Below, piece after piece: positions 62,712 to 64,000 of a stretch of 64,000 nucleotides of DNA. Below the pieces are notes generated by a model. It did no database searches and had not been told where the DNA came from. It saw only the letters and a program-made list of their open reading frames with translations. The position numbers were made by a program, and so were the translations under genes. Position 1 is the first letter of the stretch; every line of letters starts with the position of its first letter. The DNA comes from a bacterium. Lineage in GTDB: Bacteria > Bacillota_I > Bacilli_A > Izemoplasmatales > Hujiaoplasmataceae. The stretch is from assembly GCA_030684695.1 (NCBI GenBank), contig JAUXXX010000020.1, forward strand, positions 31,933 through 95,932. The letters are read 5' to 3'.

Positions 62712-63881
62712 ATGTACTTGATTGGCATTGATGTGTCTAAGTACAAGCACGACTGCTTCATCGCCACGGAAGCAGGTCAGGTCATTAAAGATTCTTTTAC
62801 CTTCACAAACGACGCCAAAGGGTTCAACACATTACTAGAAGTTCTTCACAGTTTGGATCCTGCCCAAACAAAAAGGATAGGCCTAGAAGCTACGGGACAT
62901 TATGGCTATAACTTAAAAGTCTTTCTTGATCGACATGGTTTTGATTTTATGGAGTTCAATCCCTACTTAGTGAAAAAACTTTCCACAGGACTTTCACTAA
63001 GAAAAACGAAAACCGATTCTGTCGATGCGAAACTTTTATCCATGATTTTACTGTCCGTAGAATACAAGGTCTACCCAGTTCAATCATATCACATTTATGA
63101 TCTTAAATCATTAACTCGCTACTATAAAGATTTGGTAAAAAAGCATTCGAAAGAATTGGTGGTCTTAACCAATCTCCTTGATTCCATGTTTCCTGAATTC
63201 AAGGCTTTCTTTAACAACCGTTTTACCAAAACGGCTCTTTATCTGCTTGAACACTATCAAACCCCGGAGAAAATGGCGAGAATGACGCTTCCAAGTTATG
63301 AAAAACTACAAAATATTTCCAGGGGACATTTCTCTTATGCGCAATTTATTCACTTGAAAAATCTCGCAAAGAATACCATCGGCTCAACGAGTCCTTATCT
63401 TGAATTTAAGTTAGAATCCTCGCTTCGTGTCATCCGAACATTCAATCAAGAAATTCAAGAGTTAGAATCTCGTTTGAAAGATTGGGCAAGTCGGATGAAC
63501 TCTGTGGTTTTTTCCATCCATGGCATTGGCGTCATTTCAGCGCTGTCTATCATCGCTGAATATGGTTCTTTTGATTCGTTTGACTCTCCAGCTAAGATGC
63601 TTTCTTTCGCTGGATTAGAACCTTCTGTCAATCAATCTGGCACTTCCAATACCTCAGGTCATATGGTCAAACGAGGTTCTGGCTATCTTCGTGAAACCAT
63701 CATGAACGTTGCTGTTTCCTTTATGATGCATAACCCGACCATTTATGAATACTACCTTAAAAAAAGAAATGAAGGAAAGTCCCATCGTGTTGCCTTGTCT
63801 CATGTGGCGAAAAAACTCATCCGGATTCTCTTTCATCTTGTTAAATCAAACGTATCTTTTCTTCCTTCTAAACTTGTTTGA
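62712..63881 (+). CDS. IS110-family transposase (DEDD, RuvC-like)
   Basis: A 389-aa recombinase. The N-terminal RuvC-like domain shows IGIDVSKYKHDC (first Asp), IGLEATGHYG (Glu near residue 60) and RKTKTDSVDAKLL (Asp pair near 103-106). After a helical linker, the Tnp domain has IHGIGVISALSIIAEYGSFDSFDSPAKMLSFAGLEPS and KRGSGYLRETIMN, whose serine is the proposed nucleophile of this family. The frame is intact and full length. The ATG at 62712 is preferred over a TTG at 62703; GAGG lies upstream. The gene appears functional. Confidence 0.93.
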   Translation: MYLIGIDVSKYKHDCFIATEAGQVIKDSFTFTNDAKGFNTLLEVLHSLDPAQTKRIGLEATGHYGYNLKVFLDRHGFDFMEFNPYLVKKLSTGLSLRKTKTDSVDAKLLSMILLSVEYKVYPVQSYHIYDLKSLTRYYKDLVKKHSKELVVLTNLLDSMFPEFKAFFNNRFTKTALYLLEHYQTPEKMARMTLPSYEKLQNISRGHFSYAQFIHLKNLAKNTIGSTSPYLEFKLESSLRVIRTFNQEIQELESRLKDWASRMNSVVFSIHGIGVISALSIIAEYGSFDSFDSPAKMLSFAGLEPSVNQSGTSNTSGHMVKRGSGYLRETIMNVAVSFMMHNPTIYEYYLKKRNEGKSHRVALSHVAKKLIRILFHLVKSNVSFLPSKLV

Positions 63882-64000
63882 TCCTTCCTCTTAGTGGCTG
63901 AAGTCTAAGGATCATTGCCCTTTTTGTGAACCGCTTCTCATCAGAAGAGGTGTTTTGTCATGAACTGCACTTTTATCTTGATTTCTAATAGTTAGTCACC
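63882..64000 (+). other. Non-coding right end of the IS110 element (cut by window end)
   Basis: It contains a hairpin CTTCT-CATC-AGAAG near 63935-63950 and AGTCACC at the final bases. There is no open frame. In IS1111-type elements the guide RNA can lie on this side of the transposase. Confidence 0.5.

Larger units (their letters stand above)
62576..64000 (+). mobile_element. IS110-family insertion sequence (right end at or beyond window edge)
   Basis: One DEDD transposase gene is flanked by about 135 nt of structured left sequence and 119 nt of right sequence. GGTGACT at 62576-62582 is the inverse of AGTCACC at 63994-64000, suggesting short subterminal inverted repeats as in the IS1111 branch. 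This would give an element of about 1.4 kb. The exact ends, core dinucleotide and target site cannot be fixed because the right edge coincides with the end of the window. Confidence 0.7.

Overview
The window is low-GC bacterial DNA that uses the standard genetic code. Several genes end in TGA (for example the aroQ, rnmV and rsmA homologues), and Shine-Dalgarno sites, consensus -35/-10 promoters and hairpin/T-run terminators are easy to find. Gene content points to a fermentative, anaerobic member of the Firmicutes/Mollicutes-related lineages, perhaps an Izemoplasma- or Haloplasma-like organism. The reasons are an NADH/ferredoxin-type [FeFe]-hydrogenase, laminarinase-like lipoproteins, PyrR and ANTAR RNA-level regulation, and a Gram-positive oriC neighbourhood. 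This placement is an inference; no rRNA or tRNA gene is present to test it.

Layout. Positions 1-1.9 kb hold pstC (cut by the left edge) and a pstS that appears circularly permuted, behind a PHO-box promoter. At 1.9-3.4 kb is a DUF1858 / DUF438-hemerythrin-PAS pair. At 3.5-9.3 kb, on the minus strand, are a FIVAR-repeat surface protein, patB/malY, purB, folD and a flavin reductase. At 9.5-16.4 kb one plus-strand operon carries tyrA and all seven shikimate-pathway activities (aroA, B, C, an aroE-aroK fusion, aroQ, aroF). At 16.4-21.8 kb are a heme-membrane protein with a duplicated cytochrome-b5-like lipoprotein, two 71-residue paralogous membrane peptides, an aminotransferase, purA and a SemiSWEET. 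At 22-25.7 kb is hydCBA behind a long leader with an internal terminator. At 25.8-28.8 kb are a D-aminoacylase-family amidohydrolase and a COG2509-type flavoprotein.

The chromosome origin lies at about 31.6-31.8 kb, shown by a cluster of DnaA boxes between dnaA (with dnaN, minus strand) and rpmH (plus strand). Core genes run outward from it. To the right are rpmH-rnpA-yidC-jag-pth, an SDR, mfd, and yaaA-recF-gyrB-gyrA-serS. YidC carries an unusual N-terminal pair of BamE/BLIP-like modules. Placing yaaA-recF-gyrBA on the rpmH side, away from dnaN, differs from the usual Bacillus order.

Further right come a HIT/HAD pair, a lipid-kinase homologue, rnmV-rsmA-eamA, two tandem GH16 lipoproteins, a PyrR-attenuated uracil permease followed by pyrR and glyA, an ANTAR regulator with glnA, yerC, an M29 aminopeptidase and hslO. 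The window ends in an IS110-family element with a structured non-coding left end.

The genes fit a cell that makes aromatic precursors, purines and one-carbon units, disposes of electrons as H2, and degrades extracellular beta-glucan. The items most worth a second look are the permuted PstS, the extended YidC, the hydCBA leader, the ANTAR/glnA leader and the cytochrome-b5/heme-membrane pair.
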